A DNA stretch of 64,000 nt, from positions 65,945,399-66,009,398 of the forward strand of contig OZ034968.1 in the NCBI GenBank assembly GCA_964030785.1, given 5' to 3'. The translations under genes and the position numbers were made by a program. The notes beneath the pieces are model-generated. The model was not told the origin of the DNA and searched no databases. It saw only the letters and a list, made by a program, of their open reading frames with translations. The stretch's first letter is position 1. Each line of letters begins with the position of its first letter. Positions 23,299 through 35,819 of this stretch are shown piece after piece. The DNA comes from Siderastrea siderea. Taxonomy: Eukaryota > Cnidaria > Anthozoa > Scleractinia > Rhizangiidae.

Positions 23299-24210
23299 CT
23301 GCATTGCTTGCTCATCGCCACAGGAAGCGCACTACGCTCAGTTAGCGAGACATAACAGACCCCTGTGGCACAGCCTAGGCTACTAAAGCGTTCTCTGTTT
23401 ATAAGTTTTATGGATAGTAAACAAAAGAGAAAGTAATAAAAGAGAAGGGTAGGTCTCTACAGGCGCGAGGGACCCACTGCAAAATGATTACGTTCACTAT
23501 TTTTCCACACCTCTTTTGACTGCTTTTCATGGGTCGCAATGCTTGTGTTCAGCTTTTCGCGGCACTGCCGACGGATTACTGGAAGAATGACAACATATGA
23601 TAGAGCCTTTTTAGTGGATACGGTAGTTAGTGCGACATTCCTAACAAATAACAATAATATAGATGAATACCTGAGCCGATAGGTGTTAGTGATCCAGTCC
23701 TGTTGAATATTTCCTCCGACAGCTTCTTATTGATAGTGCGATCACCCGTGTGCTTTTTTGAGCGGTGAGAACGGTGAGATGCCACCCTCTCTGGGACTTG
23801 GCAAAGTTTTTTCCGCCTTCTCCATTTGATACCAAAGGAAGCTCGGTGCTTTGAACACACGCGAAAGTTTACAGCAGCGGTCCCCTCAAATACTCGTAAT
23901 ACATAGAAAAGGAGACCGTGAACAAATCACACCCTACAGGGAAAGATGCTGAAGAGAGGGGCATGACGATGTCCTTCCCTGCCCTCATTAAAATCAGCTC
24001 TTTCTCAGACGAGACGTCCTCTCCACGCATTTTCAACATATCTAAGTGCCCTGTTATGTCGCGCTGACAATCACTTAGCGCTTGATATTCAGTGATCTCT
24101 GTACCTTTCTCAGTAACTTAACCTCACTCCGTCCCGGAAAGCTTTCCAATACCGCATTTATCCATTTTTGGCACTTTCTCGAACAAATTCACATGCTTCA
24201 AGTTCTGGTC

Positions 24211-24349
24211 CCAGTTGATCAAAAGTTGGATAGCACTATCCACCGGATAAATCACTATCCAGCGGATAATGCAATTGGTTTCGCTAACACTTATCCACTG
24301 GATAGCGATTTAACCGATGGATAGCGCTATCCAACTTTTGAACAACTGG
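24211..24349. repeat. MITE with GGATAGCGCTATCC motifs
   Basis: Ends CCAGTTGATCAAAAGTTGGA and a complement ending TTTTGAACAACTGG enclose repeated GGATAG/CTATCC blocks in inverted array. The 139-bp unit folds as an almost complete hairpin and lies inside the large inverted-repeat element. Confidence 0.75.
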
Positions 24350-25889
24350 AGCCTGCGTTCTGGAGGCGCTTCGAGCATTCGTGCACGTCTATCGAGCAGA
24401 TTTGTTTTGCAATTGATTCACAGGTCGACAGGCGAGGTTTTCTCAGAGAATATAATGTCTTGAATTTTGAGCTATCCTCCAAGAAAACAACGGTTGTGAA
24501 ATAACATTATATTTTAAAATAGTCAGGCTTTGCGAATTCCGATAACGTGTTTTCCGGGGATGTGTAGAACAAGTAGAAGTACTGTAGGATCTGGATGTTT
24601 TTAGCACCTGTAACAAATCAAGCACGACGCATACTTTAATTGAATTATAACACTAAACTTTGGTACTTTCCCACGCATGCAAATTGCAAATAAACAAACT
24701 CCTGCCAACCCTTTTACTCAGCTTCTTTGTTCGAAAGTCCTGGTCTTTAAGCATCGTTGAAAGATTTTCTTCTCGATTAAGATGTGTCGAGTGAAGTTTC
24801 GTGTATATACTTCTTATGCAAATATTTTTCCCATATAGAATTTTCTAGTGAATTTTCCAAGAAGCTTACCGGCAAGCCAAAAATTTCGAGCTACTCTTGA
24901 TATGCAATATACAGCGGCACCAGTCATCCATGGAAGAACAACTACAGGCAATTCATTATCAATGAACAAAAAAGTCCATCGACAGGTTTGATGGATTGAA
25001 TTTCACGGCGTGCGAAGGTTTAGCTACACCAGCGTTAGGAGGAACGCCGCGTGTATATCTGCAAGGCTCATCAGACTAGCAGAACTAAAAAGATGTTGGC
25101 CGTAAAACAGAGATACAGTCAAATAAAATAAACAAAGCAGTTTTGGTCATACTATATAGCTTATTACCAGTGCTTGTATTTTCGTTACCAGCCCTCCAGA
25201 CCGTGTCGTCTAAGAAGGCGTCTCAAGAAAAGTCGAATTTTGGACATTTTTGAGGCGCTCTCCTGGAAACACATAATGATTGCCCGCGGGAATTTTTATA
25301 TCAAAAACTACACCATCATAAGTCCTTTGAAAAGGCGTAAACAAATTATCCAAACTCTGTCTACTACTCGAGATATACCCCGGGAAATGAAGCATAGTCC
25401 CTGACTGTGTGAGTATTTGGAAAAAGGAGCCATCTTTGAGCATATTTTTCTTAGACAAGAACATTATTGATCCAGATGAAATATATATGACTGACATCTA
25501 TAGATTATCCTTAACAGCTGGATTAAGTTTTATTGGCTTCAAAGGTTTTGGTAATTTTTTACCGATTTTTCAAATTTTGCATTTTTTCGGCTTTTACAGC
25601 AAAAAAAATGCCTCCATAAAATGAATGCGTCCCAAAATAAAATTTTCGAGGTTTGGAGAAAACAAATTATGCCAATGAATCAGGCATGTAATAGGCTTTA
25701 TTCTGACAAAGTTTCAAACTTTTGATTTTTGGGCCGATTTCCAACTTTGCTTGATCCTTACAGGCAGCTCCTCTTAAAGGCTAAAACCCATCGCCTCCAC
25801 ACTCCGGGTCTTGGGCCGGTTGCGTGAAACACCCGAACTTAGTTGAGGGTTCAAGCCACCGGGTCCTTTATATCATTGGTGGCTCTCGT

Positions 25890-26420
25890 GGGGGGGGGGG
25901 GAGGGACAGGGGGGTTTAAGCCTCCCGCTTCCCGTACCCTTTAATCCCGGTTCCCGCCCTGTATTTTTTGACTCCCGCCCCTTTGCATTTATTCGATTGC
26001 GAAATATTGCGCAATGTTGCGTAATTTTTTCCCTTTTTCTCCCGCTTCCCGCTACCTTGGAATCCCGCTTCCCACCCCCTCTTCTCCCGCCTCCCGTACA
26101 CCTCCCGCCCCCTTTTCTCCCGGTCTCCCGTCCCCATGTCCCGCGCCACTCTCGTGTGCCTTTGTGGAGCGGTAGGTAGAAGGGCAATTAATGTGGAGGG
26201 GGACAGGGGTCGGGAGACCGGGAGTAAAGGGTGCGGGAGGTGTACGGGAGGAGGGAGAAGAGGGGGCGGGAAGCGGGAGAAGAAGGGAAACTACGCAACA
26301 TTGAGCAATATTTCGCAATCGAAAAAAGCAAAGAGGCGGGAGCCAATAAATACACGGCGGGAACCGGGATTAAAGGGTACGGGAAGCTGAGGTTTAAACC
26401 TCCCTGTCCCCCCCCCCCCG
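25890..26420. repeat. foldback element with GGGAGGCGGGAAG-type simple-sequence arms
   Basis: The left half (GACAGGGGGGTTTAAGCCTC, TTTAATCCCGGTTCCCGCC, ATTGCGAAATATTGCGCAAT) is mirrored by the right half (AACCGGGATTAAAGGGTACG, CAATATTTCGCAATCG). The arms are about 240 bp with a short centre carrying irregular CTCCCG/GGGAG repeats. Runs of G at the left end and C at the right end cap the structure. Open frames here are by-products of the repeat. Confidence 0.75.
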
Positions 26421-26498
26421 ACTTAAAAGTCACTAACGAGTATAGAATCCTTCGGTACTCAAGTAGGACCGCTTGCATAAGCCCCTTCTTGAGTTTTA

Positions 26499-26618
26499 GG
26501 GCCTGGCCAAACTAGGAAACATTGTTTTCCAGACATGTTTCCCTGGGTGGCTAAACTGGGAAACATTTGCGCGTGCAGCAATGTTTCCGCAACAATGCTT
26601 CCTAGTTTAGCCAGGCCC
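26499..26618. repeat. 120-bp hairpin MITE
   Basis: GGGCCTGGCCAAACTAGGAA at the left is matched by its near-complement ending CCAGGCCC at the right, with an internal GGAAACATT repeated in both directions. Confidence 0.7.
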
Positions 26619-27104
26619 TTTTGCAACGGGACCATGAAATCTTAGCTGGGCCACCGTCAATTTTTTTATGGGAGTTTTCCTGAGCAACAAATTAAAGAGA
26701 AGAAACACGAGCTTAAGCAACATGTCTCTGTTTTATTTTGTATGAAGTTTCTCGTGCAATAAAAGAAAGAGTATTTATACGTATTTTCACGCACACATTG
26801 TTTTAATTACGTGATCCTAAACTCAGCTTTGATTCACTACAAATAAAATTGGGGTTGAAACGTGGACAACATTTTTTTGGTTTGTATTATTCCTTCTTTA
26901 CTCCGGTTCCTTATTTAAACCGTGATCCTTTCCTAAAAAAATACGTCATCAAATTAAATGTAACCAGAAGATTTGGTCAATTCTCCTACCACAGAGGATG
27001 TCACTTTATCGCTGATACTCTTTGAAAATCATTCTTATAATTTATGTTTGAACACTGAAACTCCACACAGCAGCTGAACTTAGAGCGTTCAAACACGATT
27101 TGCA

Positions 27105-28169
27105 CTACTTAATTGTCAGTCTTGCAAACGCAGTCTGGGGTCGGACCATGACGTTGCAAAATTCAGGTTCCCCTCTATATCCTGTCGCCGATTTTGATCT
27201 TAGTAGAACTTCGTAATCATGGGGCTCAAAACAACAGGTTTGTAAACTATTCCGCCATGCTTGCAATTCCTGGAACTCCGTAATATTACTAATATTTTGT
27301 ACTCCCGTTGTAGTAGATTTTCTTCGGTCACTTAAAGACAGTTTTTTCAACCCATTTTGTGGATTAGCGACTATGGTGGAACTCTTCGAAAGATGATCGT
27401 CTTTTGACTCACCATTGAAGTTGGAATTCCAATTGTCCAGTTCGCCTCTTTGGGCGTTTTCTTCACCAGATCCTCCTTCTTTTGTTTCGCCTTGTATCTC
27501 GCCTTTATCCAGCAGATTATGTCCAACCAACTGCTTTTTAATTTGATCTTCATTGAGGGATCTATCAGAGTCATTCAATTCTACTTTATGTGTTAACTTG
27601 TCAGCGGATGTCTCTTCCAAGCAGATATCTTTGCTTTCATCGCGTTTCTTGAGGTCGCTTTTGGACATTTCTTGTTGAACTTGTGATTGACCATTGCTTC
27701 TTTCAACAGTTCCTAACTTTCTAGATAATCGAAGGCGTTTAGCTTGATCTTTATCAGTAACCATTTTGTTTTTATTAAAGTTTTTAGAAAGATGAAGCAT
27801 TTTCGAGTTTCCCGCCAGTTTTGTGGGGAATCCAGGATGTGTTCGGTTTCTTTGAAACAACGGCGGAAGTTTAACTTTCGAATCCATGGCAACGGCTTGG
27901 GTAAAGAAGAAAGAAGTCGCTTGCATTCCTTTCTTCAAATCCTTTGCATTTTCCATTGTATGCGGACGGTAAATTCCTAATGATTTTTGACGATCAACTA
28001 TCTTTATCCAGCGAGCTTGCATTAAGCTTATTTCAAAGCTGAAGTATCTCTCTCGCATTTTCTTTTCCATCTCAATGCGTTTGACTTCCATGTTCAAGAC
28101 AATCTGATGTTTTCTGTTCGCCTTGATCACAGTCGCTTCACTGTCTTGTGTGTTCCGTACATGCATCAT
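27105..28169 (-). CDS. unrecognised 354-aa single-exon protein
   Basis: A long uninterrupted frame on the minus strand starting MMHVRNTQDSEATVIKANRK and ending QTAFARLTIK. The N-terminal third is charged and probably helical (MEVKRIEMEKKMRERYFSFE), with hints of coiled coil over about residues 25-60. The middle is low-complexity and rich in Lys, Ser, Glu and Asp, and the last 70 residues are more ordered (FQELQAWRNSLQTCCFEPHD, then FCNVMVRPQTAF). There is no signal peptide, membrane segment or known catalytic motif. Codon use and length argue for a real gene. Introns were not needed to close the frame, but exons outside it cannot be excluded. I do not recognise the family. Confidence 0.7.
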   Translation of the reverse strand: MMHVRNTQDSEATVIKANRKHQIVLNMEVKRIEMEKKMRERYFSFEISLMQARWIKIVDRQKSLGIYRPHTMENAKDLKKGMQATSFFFTQAVAMDSKVKLPPLFQRNRTHPGFPTKLAGNSKMLHLSKNFNKNKMVTDKDQAKRLRLSRKLGTVERSNGQSQVQQEMSKSDLKKRDESKDICLEETSADKLTHKVELNDSDRSLNEDQIKKQLVGHNLLDKGEIQGETKEGGSGEENAQRGELDNWNSNFNGESKDDHLSKSSTIVANPQNGLKKLSLSDRRKSTTTGVQNISNITEFQELQAWRNSLQTCCFEPHDYEVLLRSKSATGYRGEPEFCNVMVRPQTAFARLTIK

Positions 28170-31100
28170 TTTGATTGATTTACTTCAAGAACTGTCAAGA
28201 TTTCTCGCGGCTAGAAGGGAAAGATTTGCAGAGTGCAAACTGTAAATATACTGACAGCATTCAGGGCTTTTGCATGTCAAAGGAATCACTGAATCTTGAT
28301 GTTATGAATTTTGATTATATTCATGCGCTGTCATCTGCTCTTCGGCTTTTTCCTTTGTTTCTTAGCTTTGCGTTGTTGTTAAAAGTCAGCCTTGGTTAGT
28401 GGGTTTTGATAATACAAGTATCCTTTCTGATCGAAAATGTCCGGCGGCCTAAGTAATTTTTCGAATATTAAGTATCAAGCGCGCAACTTCTCGTGATGAA
28501 GATCAAACAATGTGTGTTGCTCTACAAAAAAGGTAAAATCAACTCCAAACACCCAATAAAGAAACAAATTTCGGTAAAGAATCACTCTATTATTCCGGGG
28601 CACACGTTTCGGGAGGCGACTGAGGTGTAAAGTCCGCAAGACTTACTGTTCACGGATCCGCCGGCTATGCCTCTCTTCCTAAAATCCAGAATTGACGCAA
28701 AACTGATCCGCAACAGAAAACTTTCCAAATCTTGCTATGTAATTGTTCCTGAACTCCACAAAGCGGAGATAATAACATTTTCTAACGCTTTAATCTTGCC
28801 CTCCGGTGTACCCCTGCACCACTCGCTAAAAATACACACTTGATTTTGCTGTAAACACTGTCCTATCACAACAGTTGTCCCGTAGAAGGATGCCAGAAAA
28901 GTCTGAAGGAGCTGTTTTAAAATCAACCTGCTTTCCAGTTGTTATACCATGACCCTTGCAATGCTCATTTCAAAACTAGTATCTCTTCCTTATCTTCTCT
29001 CTCGCTGAAGGTTCTCGTTGCGTAGTAAGTCGTAGTAACGCTTAGGGTATTAGCAAGAGCTTCTTGACTACAGATACGCGCTTTTGGCTTTTCCAATCAA
29101 CGTTGTTTGCTCAAAGTCTTTTATATACACCGATAATGTTTCCGTTTGGCTTTTTATGTCCCAGTTGAGTTGACTTCCAGTCGTTGCCTTGCGATCGGCA
29201 AACTATCATTACCTCCCGTGAGTCCTTCTTAAAATCGAGGTATAGTTTAAGCTGTGAAGGACTTTGTCTCTAGTAAGATTAATTGGATGGTTTGCCGTGA
29301 AATCCCTCGAGAATAACACAAGATAATGATACTTAAATATTGCGTCATTTACATGCAAATAAAGCCTGACGCTTGCTTTTGTTTGGCACTGAGCGCTGTG
29401 TAATCCGCCAATTAGAACTGCCATTTTGCAGTGTGGGATGCTTGACGTAAACGCCCAATTCTTTAATTAGCCATGAGGGTGGCTATCAATTGATAATTAC
29501 AGGCATATATGAAAGAGAAAGAGAATTAACAAAAAAATTATAACTGAATTTCAAACAAACGCTTTGATGTTATTTGTGGATATCTCTTTGCGAAATCAGC
29601 CAATTTGAGCAAATCTTAAAATTTCTATCAATCAAAGGGCTGTCTAAAGGCCCAAAGTATAAATCAGTTCTCTTCATTGATGGATTGCCAGAGCGTGAAT
29701 TCCTTGAACTGGCATGCCTTAGTTTATAATCATCAGTTCTGAGAAAAAGATACTTTACTTCAGAGAAGTGTAGCCGTTTCCGAAGTTCAAAGTTCAAGTA
29801 AATGTTTTTAAAAAGCTGAAATTTGTTCTCACCTTCATTGCTCTAGTCACTCCCGCATTGATCTTCTAGTTGCCAACACATTCAAGTACTTTTCTTTTCT
29901 TGATAATAGCGGCATGGCTTTTAATTTTAATTCAGCAAGCTGCATCCTTCTTTGTAATTTGTTTTGGTCACGTCTTCCACTTGAACTTTTTTAATTGAGT
30001 TTCCTTTTAAAGCCTGAGAAGACAGACGACGGAGGGCCTTGTGCGGTTTTCTCGAAATACCCAAAAACTTTTAATCCCCGAAAGGGCATTTGTAACTCAT
30101 CTTTCACTCGTCCTGCAAAGCTGTTATTTTTACATGTCTTTAAGGCCGCGGGTGAGAAACTAAGTCACCAGTATTTATTTATTTAAAGCGTATGCACGAA
30201 GTGCGACGAATGGTAGCGACATTGCGCGAAATATTCATGATAGGCTCTTCAGTAAAACTTTCAGTTTCTGAATCAATAATTGCACATGCATTAAATCGTG
30301 TGCTACGGAGTTGCGACTTCTAAGCATTTTTAAATAAAAAACTGTCGAAGTCCGGATTTTTTTTACGTTCCAACGTTAATAGAAACTTTTTAGAAGTTTT
30401 CCAACGAAACAAAACAAACACTACCATAATACTCCTTATAGCTAACATATAGCTCGGGAAACGCTTATAATCTTCAATCCAAAATTTTGCGATCTCTAAA
30501 TTGCAACGTATTGTTCTTTTTTGGACAGTGAACAATGGCTACTTGAATTTAATTTCCATAATTAGCATAATCTTACTTTAAACATTCGTGTTTATTCGGT
30601 AAGCCTTCGGAAACCCTAAAACCACCAATTTTGTGTCCAAGAAAACAGCGCAGATATAGAATTTCCTGAACAGACACAACAGGCAGACAAACTAGGTGTA
30701 TTGTAGATTGCCACAACAGAAGCCTTTTTTCCAAACAGGCTTTTTAACAAAATATCGAAGGCTTCAAATTTAAACAAGAACGATTTTCCCCATTTAAAAG
30801 CTTACAACTTTCAATGGAACTCGAAATCCAATAATCGGCTTCTGTTGTGACACAATAGAGGTTTTAACTGATCAATGAGTGGTAAACTCAAGAAGTGTTG
30901 TCTTCCCCACGAGGAGAAAACTTGGACACGGAGTCGCGTTTTACAAAATTATAACTTTGGGAGCTCATAGCATCGCAAAGAAGCGCTATCTATCAAACCA
31001 AAACAGCTTTGTTGCACTTCCACCATTGCCCAAGTTCTCTGTTAAGTTTCAAGGGAATCGGCTCCCAAACGTTCACGATATTACGTTTTTCAGCGTAAGA

Positions 31101-33165
31101 CCTCCACCAAAATTTTGCCTTATAAATTTATTCATGAGCAGCTTGTCACCTGCGGCCTTAAGCTAGATAAAAAAAAAGTAAGAAATGTTTAACTTATAGC
31201 AAAGTTTCATGCTTCTTCTTTGCTTACAAGCTACAGTATGAATTACGGCGCGCCCGAAATCTTTCCGAAAAGAAAAGTTTCAGGGCTTTCAAGGAACGCA
31301 CGAGTGGCACGCCTGAGCGCGCGAGAAGAAAACTTTAAACAAAAACAGTTATCGTCTTGTTGTTGTTCGATTTGTTACGATGATACCGTAATTATAACCC
31401 TTATTTTAAAAACGATACTGGTAGTGAAGGATTTCACTCATAGACTCAAAAGTAAAAATCATATTGTTTGACTAGGTCGAGTTTTCTAAAAAGTTTTCAA
31501 AAGATTCATTAGTTATTTTTACCAATGAACTGATAAGAAGCTATGTTCTGGATGTGATCTCTATCGATCTCCAGAGAACAGTGTCGTTACCAAAACTGAC
31601 CGATCGGTAGTGAGCGGTGATATAAAAACTAGGCTATACATATGTTTGCAGTCTAGCTGATCATGTATTTCAGCCATTGAGCGATGGCTAGCGATCATTA
31701 CTTGCGAACTAGCCTTTTTCTCTTCCGCGCATGCCTGTGTTGCGCGGTCGAGTGTGCTTGTTATTTTCGTGGATGATTTTTGCGGGAGCATGAATTATTT
31801 TTGTTTTTCTCAGTGTTCATCCTCAGTAATGTCAAGCAGAGAAATTAAATGCTTATGAGTACTGAGTAATTTCTTGCCTGATGATTTGTGCAAATGGCAA
31901 ACTGAACATAATCAAAGGTTTGGTTGAAGGAATTAAGCGCACAAACGTACAAAAGGGCGAGCTACCTTGTGACTACTAATGTTGTTGTTAGCGACGCTTA
32001 TAAACCTAGCGTCTTTAGCGAGCAACTTAAGCTTTTTATTTCTGGAGTAATAACGGACCAAAAGCGACAGACAGCTCTCAAAATGCTAAGATGTGGGAAA
32101 ATCCTAACCAAAGAAACATACATACCGCCGCCAGTTCATTAAAAGTTTGCTCACAACAATATTACGTAAATGTAATGGAACTTACCATAGCAGCAACGAT
32201 AAGTAGGTTCCACCCTATCTTTATAGTCTAAGTACAGGACAAGAACTTACTGTTAATACTGATAGTAACTGAAACAAGGGTGAAAATGCGGTAATTCACT
32301 GAAAATATGACTAAATTCCCTAAACTTTGTTTGTTTTCTTTAGCTCTTGGCCTTGTCTTTTGCGAACTTACGCAAGGGTTATATGGGTTTTCTGGACTCG
32401 GGAATACTTTTTAACTCAGTTTGGTAAAATGAAAGAGAAACACGACGTCTGAATTGGGCTTTATATTTATCTAGATCCTGTTCACAAACGCAGTTTTTTC
32501 GTATATCTCTGTCTTTTATTTTCAGTTACCCTGTTCCGGTCATTATTCTTCGAAAGCCAATATTTTTCCAATCAACTAATAGAATTGACCATCCTTCTTT
32601 TGTGCCTGCTACAGAAGCAAACAATGCACAACGTAGCTCTAGCAAATCTAAATTATACGTCAAAAGAAAATTTGATAAACAAAACGTAATTTACTATACA
32701 ATTCAGTAGCTTAATTGGCCTACGTGTTAAAAGCTGCTTATTGAGAATCGGTTTTGTGATTTCTTTGTACCATCACAAAAGAATTGATTTTACCCGATAA
32801 GACTGCTGTTATTTCAATTTCAATTCCTGAAGCCTTATAAAGTAGATCTAAAAACAGCACGAATTATCGTAAGAGTGAATTCTTCTAAGAATTAACTCTT
32901 TGTACCTTTCGTTTTGCAAATTTTACTAGGTCGTCCATGTGCTATGGAAAAGAATTCCCGTGGCAGTATTAGACTGCTAAATAGGTGTAAATTGGCGTAA
33001 TGGTCCAATCACAATCATACGTGTTAGTTAATGGCAAATTGCGTTAGCACTTTCAAACTGATTTTCCAGTACTCTGCATAGCTTGCAAGTGGAACAACTA
33101 CACATAAAGCCAAAAACTTGGCTCAAATCGTAATGGCGAAAAGTGTATAGATTATTCGAGCAATA
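28170..33165. other. about 5-kb intergenic stretch with no supported gene
   Basis: Only short open frames occur on either strand, none with a recognisable motif, consistent splice sites or unusual composition. No clear inverted-repeat element was found by eye. It contains the upstream region of the PX/SH3 gene that starts at 33166. Confidence 0.45.
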
Positions 33166-35759
33166 ATGCGAAAAAGGACTATTAAGGACATCTCTGTCGA
33201 AGGCTTCCAGCGGAACCGGAAACCAGATCATCGAGTGGTAAGAACTTCCATCAAGGCCGGCTTTTGTTCGATTTTAGTTTGGTCGCAAATCGTGATGGCA
33301 TTTTTCTGGTTCTCGTAGGTTTACAGCATCAAGGTTGAATGGTCGGACAGATCTGTTAACCTCATCTATCGAAGATACAGTGAAGTTAGACAACTTGAGG
33401 TAAAAGTCAATATCTATGACAATACGAATGTTGTGAAGAGTTAATATTTAGTTGTTGATTGTATATTGCTTGTGAATCCAGTCTGTTGTTAAGTCGGTGC
33501 ACTTGCAAAAACGACAATCACATTTAGGACTGAAGAGGTGGGAGCAGATTTCTTGTAACAGCCGTATCGGCCTGTTCGTAACACTTCTAGTCTAGATACT
33601 TATGGTTTCGAGCGCGCTGGTTTGATCTATCATAATGATAATTGCAGTTGAGAAATTGAAAATGATGTCGGGCTTTGTGCTTTCGTAGCCTAGTGCACAT
33701 ATAAGAGGGAGTCAGGAAAAATGTAATCGAACGTTTATGGGAACTTCCCGTGACGCAGCTAGGCAGGGCTTGGCAATCAGCATAGAACTTGTGTTTGCCT
33801 TCTTCTTTGATTATGTCAAAGATTGCTCAATTTATATTAACTAGAAAAATCCGAAATTTTGTTCTACAAAACACTGAGAAACAAATAGCACCATAGATCG
33901 ATAGATTTCATTTGCATGTTTGCGCTTTTAAAGAATACCTTCCACAGACTCAAAACTTAGAGCCACCTCAACTTGTACAGCGTAATATTTAAAACAATAC
34001 CACAGGAAAGTAATGCTCAACAGATTTCATTTGCATGTCTTGCACTTAAGGTTTTCATCAATAGACTCAAAAGTTAGATCCACCTTGTTCAGCATAATAA
34101 ACAACACCACAGGAAAGTAATCAGAGTAATGCTTGATAGATTTCATTTGCATGATCGCTTTTTAGCCAGTTCCATCCACAGACTTAAAAGTTAAAACTAC
34201 CATGGGTTGTACAGCGTAATAAACAGTGCCACTGGGAAGCACTGCTCAATAACTTTCAGTTACTTGTACACACTTAAGAATTTCGTCCACAGAATCAAAA
34301 TTTAGAGCCCTTTGTAAAGAGTAGTAAACAGTGCAACAAGAATGCACTCCTTATTGAATGTACTCTTTCATTGATTTAGAAGTCATACCACTCACACAGG
34401 TATTTTTCAGATTTCTTTCGTCGCCTTTTGTCACGATTGGTCAAACTTTAGGATAATAGTTCATCCACGAACTCAGAAAAACTAATTTAATTACATAACA
34501 CAGACTGTTATGATCTGTAATTGGGCCAGTTTGCAAGATAGCTTTTTCTTTCGAAACCTTTTGTCTCGAATGGTCATACTTTAGGATAATAGTTCATCCA
34601 CGAACTCAGAAAAACTAATATAATTACATAACACAGGCTGTTATGATCTGTCATTGGGCCAGTTTGCAAAATAGTTTTTTCTTTCGTAACCTTTTGTCTT
34701 TACTTGTGCAGCTCAACCTCCTCGAAAATTTCCCAAGCGATAAACAGCGTATAATCGCCTCGTCACTTCAAGGTCAGTAACTTTGCAGTTAGCCTAGATC
34801 TGCACCAATTCAGACGCTGGGTAAGTCCTGGCACTTAATCTAGTGCCGTACAATGGGGTGTTTGTAGTTTACACGAAAAATGAGGAAGATTTATCACGGT
34901 ATTCACTATGGGGCGAGAGAAGAGCCTGGCACTGCCTCGTCCCCAGTCACTCGCCTATGAGAGCGGAGGAAAATTAATAATCTAAGCGAGGGGGCGCAGG
35001 GAAAGATGGGAAGAGGCTCATCATCAACCTCTTCTCGCGCTTCGCGCTCGTTCTCAAGCGTCCCCGGTCGCGCTTCGGGCTCGTTTCCAAGCTGGGTACG
35101 AAAATGAAATTTCGGTTGAAAACTTCTCAAACAGATCACATCCATTATATCATTTTTTGAAAAGATAATTTTTTGGAAAATTTCCAGTTAAAATGGCAAA
35201 GTTACTCAAAGGTGCTACTATTCTCCTTGTTTGCGGTCCTTTGCTGATATTGTTAAAAAGAATAGCTGGAAATGTCTGAACTATTTGAGCATTTTCCCTG
35301 CTTCCATTCTCGGGCAGTGTGGTGACAAAATTGCAAAAGCTGCAAATTGGAAATTCTTCTTATCGGTTGGCTGAAAAAGTCAGTATCTTAAAACAAAGCT
35401 TATCTCGAAACAGTTGCTCTGTACAAATGGTAAACAATCGTAGTTTTACTCATTGATGAGTAGCTTATTTGGCACAGGTTACCTGGTTTGGCATTTTTAT
35501 CATTTGCCTGAGCAATTTGACAAGTAACAGCACTAATCGGTTTTCAAACAAATAGTCAAACCTGGGTAGAAGAGCCTTACGACACCTCAAGTCTTGAGCA
35601 AAAAGATGACAGGAGGTATAAATACCAGCAGTAACACTGAGCAGTAGCAAGTAGCAATAAAAACAAAAACAGCACTGAACTTAAAAATAATTGCCGTAAC
35701 AACAACAACATGAAAAGCATCAAGCCTGACAGCTACCACAATGACAACAAACAACTACG

Positions 35760-35819
<60 letters not shown>

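Larger units (their letters stand above)
20667..25782. mobile_element. about 5.1-kb element with about 680-bp inverted arms
   Basis: Sequence 20667-21345 reappears, reverse-complemented and diverged, at 25100-25782. Matching landmarks include GCTGCCTGTAAG near the outer ends, ATTACATGCCTGATTCATTG, GACACGGTCTGGAGG against CCTCCAGACCGTGTC, and CTGCTTTGTTTATT near the inner ends. The arms even show mirrored translations (MFLSKKSMFKDGAFS on plus, MFLSKKNMLKDGSFF on minus). Long-arm structure plus an internal ORF suggests a DNA transposon with long terminal inverted repeats, or two opposed copies of one repeat. The target duplication could not be defined, and no DDE transposase was recognised. Confidence 0.65.

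Noticed and set aside
25873..26515. Six overlapping open frames rich in Arg, Gly and Pro
   Set aside because: All arise from GGGAG/CTCCC simple sequence in the foldback element; no frame is consistent between arms.
32943..32983. ATG frame MEKNSRGSIRLLN as first exon of the PX/SH3 gene
   Set aside because: It ends in the wrong phase for the exon at 33319, while 33166-33237 is in phase and aligns to the paralogue's first exon.
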